From positions 992,001 to 1,056,000 of the forward strand of contig NZ_AP023262.1 in NCBI RefSeq assembly GCF_016756615.1: a stretch of 64,000 nucleotides of DNA. The letters are read 5' to 3'. Below, piece after piece: positions 63,242 through 64,000 of the stretch (the stretch's first letter is position 1; each line of letters starts with the position of its first letter). Made by a program: the position numbers and the translations under genes. The notes beneath the pieces were generated by a model. It had not been told where the DNA came from and ran no database searches. It worked only from the letters and a program-made list of their open reading frames with translations. This DNA is from Mesorhizobium sp. L-8-3 (GTDB lineage: Bacteria; Pseudomonadota; Alphaproteobacteria; Rhizobiales; Rhizobiaceae).

Positions 63242-64000
63242 TCACGCCTGCGGCTTTTTCGGGGCGGCCTTCGAGGCCCTCCGCTTGCGGGCCGGCACCC
63301 GGCTCTCCGGCCGATCGGCGGCTGATTCCGAGACGTCGAGCGTGACCGCGTTGGCGCGGCGGATCGCCTCCATCTCCTCCATCCGCTTGCGCACGCCCTC
63401 GCCGTCGTTCTCCATCGCATGGGCGAAGACGGCTTCCATCTGGGCGACGGCGGTGGCCAGCGTGTCGAAGGGCGAACTGGCTTCGATTGCGGCGACCATT
63501 TTCAGGCCGGCATATTCGGCGATGGGCGACAGCCAGCCGTCGGTGAACAGGAGGATCGGGACCCCGCGCCCATGCGCTTGGCGCGCGAAGCTGACCACAT
63601 CGGACTGGTAGCGCCGGTAGTCGAACACGACGAGCAGATCACGCTTGCCGAGGTCGATCAGCACATCGAAATCGGCCGCAGCCAGCGATCCCATGTCCCG
63701 GACCCCGGAGCGGAACTGCACGAGATAGCCGGCAAGCATGGAGGCGATGTGGCGGCTGAAGCGGCCGCCGAGCAGCACCACCTGGCCCTTGCATTCGAGC
63801 AGCATCCTGGCGGCGCGCGCATAGTTCTGCGAAGGGACCGCCGTGCGCGTGCGCTCGAGGCTCTCGGCGACGGAATGGAAATAGTCGAGCGCCGTCCCCT
63901 CGCTCTGGCCGCGCGGACGCTTGGCCTCCATCATCAGCAAGGGCGAATGCAGCCGCGATTCGACCTCGGCGAGCAGCCTGGCCTGGAAATCGGCGAAGCC
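63242..64000 (-). CDS. RpiR/MurR-family regulator with SIS domain (partial)
   Basis: The C-terminal part of a regulator runs off the window edge. The SIS domain reads GQVVLLGGRFSRHIASMLAG, FDVLIDLGKRDLLVVFDYRR and HGRGVPILLFTDGWLSPIAE, typical of MurR/RpiR proteins that sense sugar phosphates or related ligands. The N-terminal helix-turn-helix lies beyond 64000. The visible upstream frame reads FADFQARLLAEVESRLHSP without a stop. The last 30 residues are basic and low-complexity (ARKRRASKAAPKKPQA), an unusual tail that may add DNA contacts. Confidence 0.82.
   Translation of the reverse strand, partial: GFADFQARLLAEVESRLHSPLLMMEAKRPRGQSEGTALDYFHSVAESLERTRTAVPSQNYARAARMLLECKGQVVLLGGRFSRHIASMLAGYLVQFRSGVRDMGSLAAADFDVLIDLGKRDLLVVFDYRRYQSDVVSFARQAHGRGVPILLFTDGWLSPIAEYAGLKMVAAIEASSPFDTLATAVAQMEAVFAHAMENDGEGVRKRMEEMEAIRRANAVTLDVSESAADRPESRVPARKRRASKAAPKKPQA

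Overview
The window looks like chromosome (or large replicon) of a high-GC alphaproteobacterium of the order Hyphomicrobiales (Rhizobiales). A Mesorhizobium-like member of the Phyllobacteriaceae is the best guess. The basis is the strongly GC-biased codon use, the density of ABC uptake operons with private regulators, and several families of short palindromic intergenic repeats that I recall from rhizobial genomes. No rRNA, tRNA, CRISPR array, phage gene or insertion-sequence transposase is visible.

Layout. (1) 87-9180, minus strand: a high-affinity potassium operon, leader ORF-kdpF-kdpA-small ORF-kdpB-kdpC-kdpD-kdpE, followed by a frameshifted ptsN-like gene for the nitrogen PTS protein. Three very small genes (26, 29 and 57 codons) sit in it. 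(2) 9460-18191: a seven-gene minus-strand run combining a ribose-type sugar ABC system, a DSD1-type D-amino-acid PLP enzyme and a polar amino-acid ABC system with no ATPase. It is divergent from a FadR-type regulator, with an SDR oxidoreductase beyond. (3) 18461-27060, plus strand: an IclR regulator, two unrecognised proteins and a divergent M19 dipeptidase homologue, translationally coupled to one another, then a polyamine-type ABC transporter and a RidA-family protein. (4) 27269-34168, minus strand: one 2299-residue surface or secreted protein with a dimethylformamidase-like domain, VCBS-type repeats and DUF4082 domains, showing a recent 1854-nt internal duplication. (5) 34882-38786: SnoaL-like protein, flavin dehydrogenase, divergent AraC regulator and a small exported protein. 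(6) 38866-50793, minus strand: a MalT-like LuxR regulator, a dipeptide-type ABC transporter, a HyuA-type hydantoinase/oxoprolinase and two DUF917 proteins. (7) 51172-55801: TetR regulator divergent from SDR, saccharopine-dehydrogenase-like protein and acyl-CoA ligase. (8) 56052-64000: alpha/beta hydrolase, a branched-chain-amino-acid-type ABC operon, a frameshifted M20 peptidase and a partial RpiR/SIS regulator.

Most of the window is a string of catabolic cassettes, each with a transporter, one to three enzymes and a regulator from a different family (FadR, IclR, AraC, LuxR/MalT, TetR, RpiR). The least explained are the IclR-unknown-unknown-M19-like cassette and the HyuA-DUF917-DUF917 cassette. 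Two genes (ptsN-like and M20) carry single-base frameshifts in G/C runs, so either real decay or sequence error is possible.
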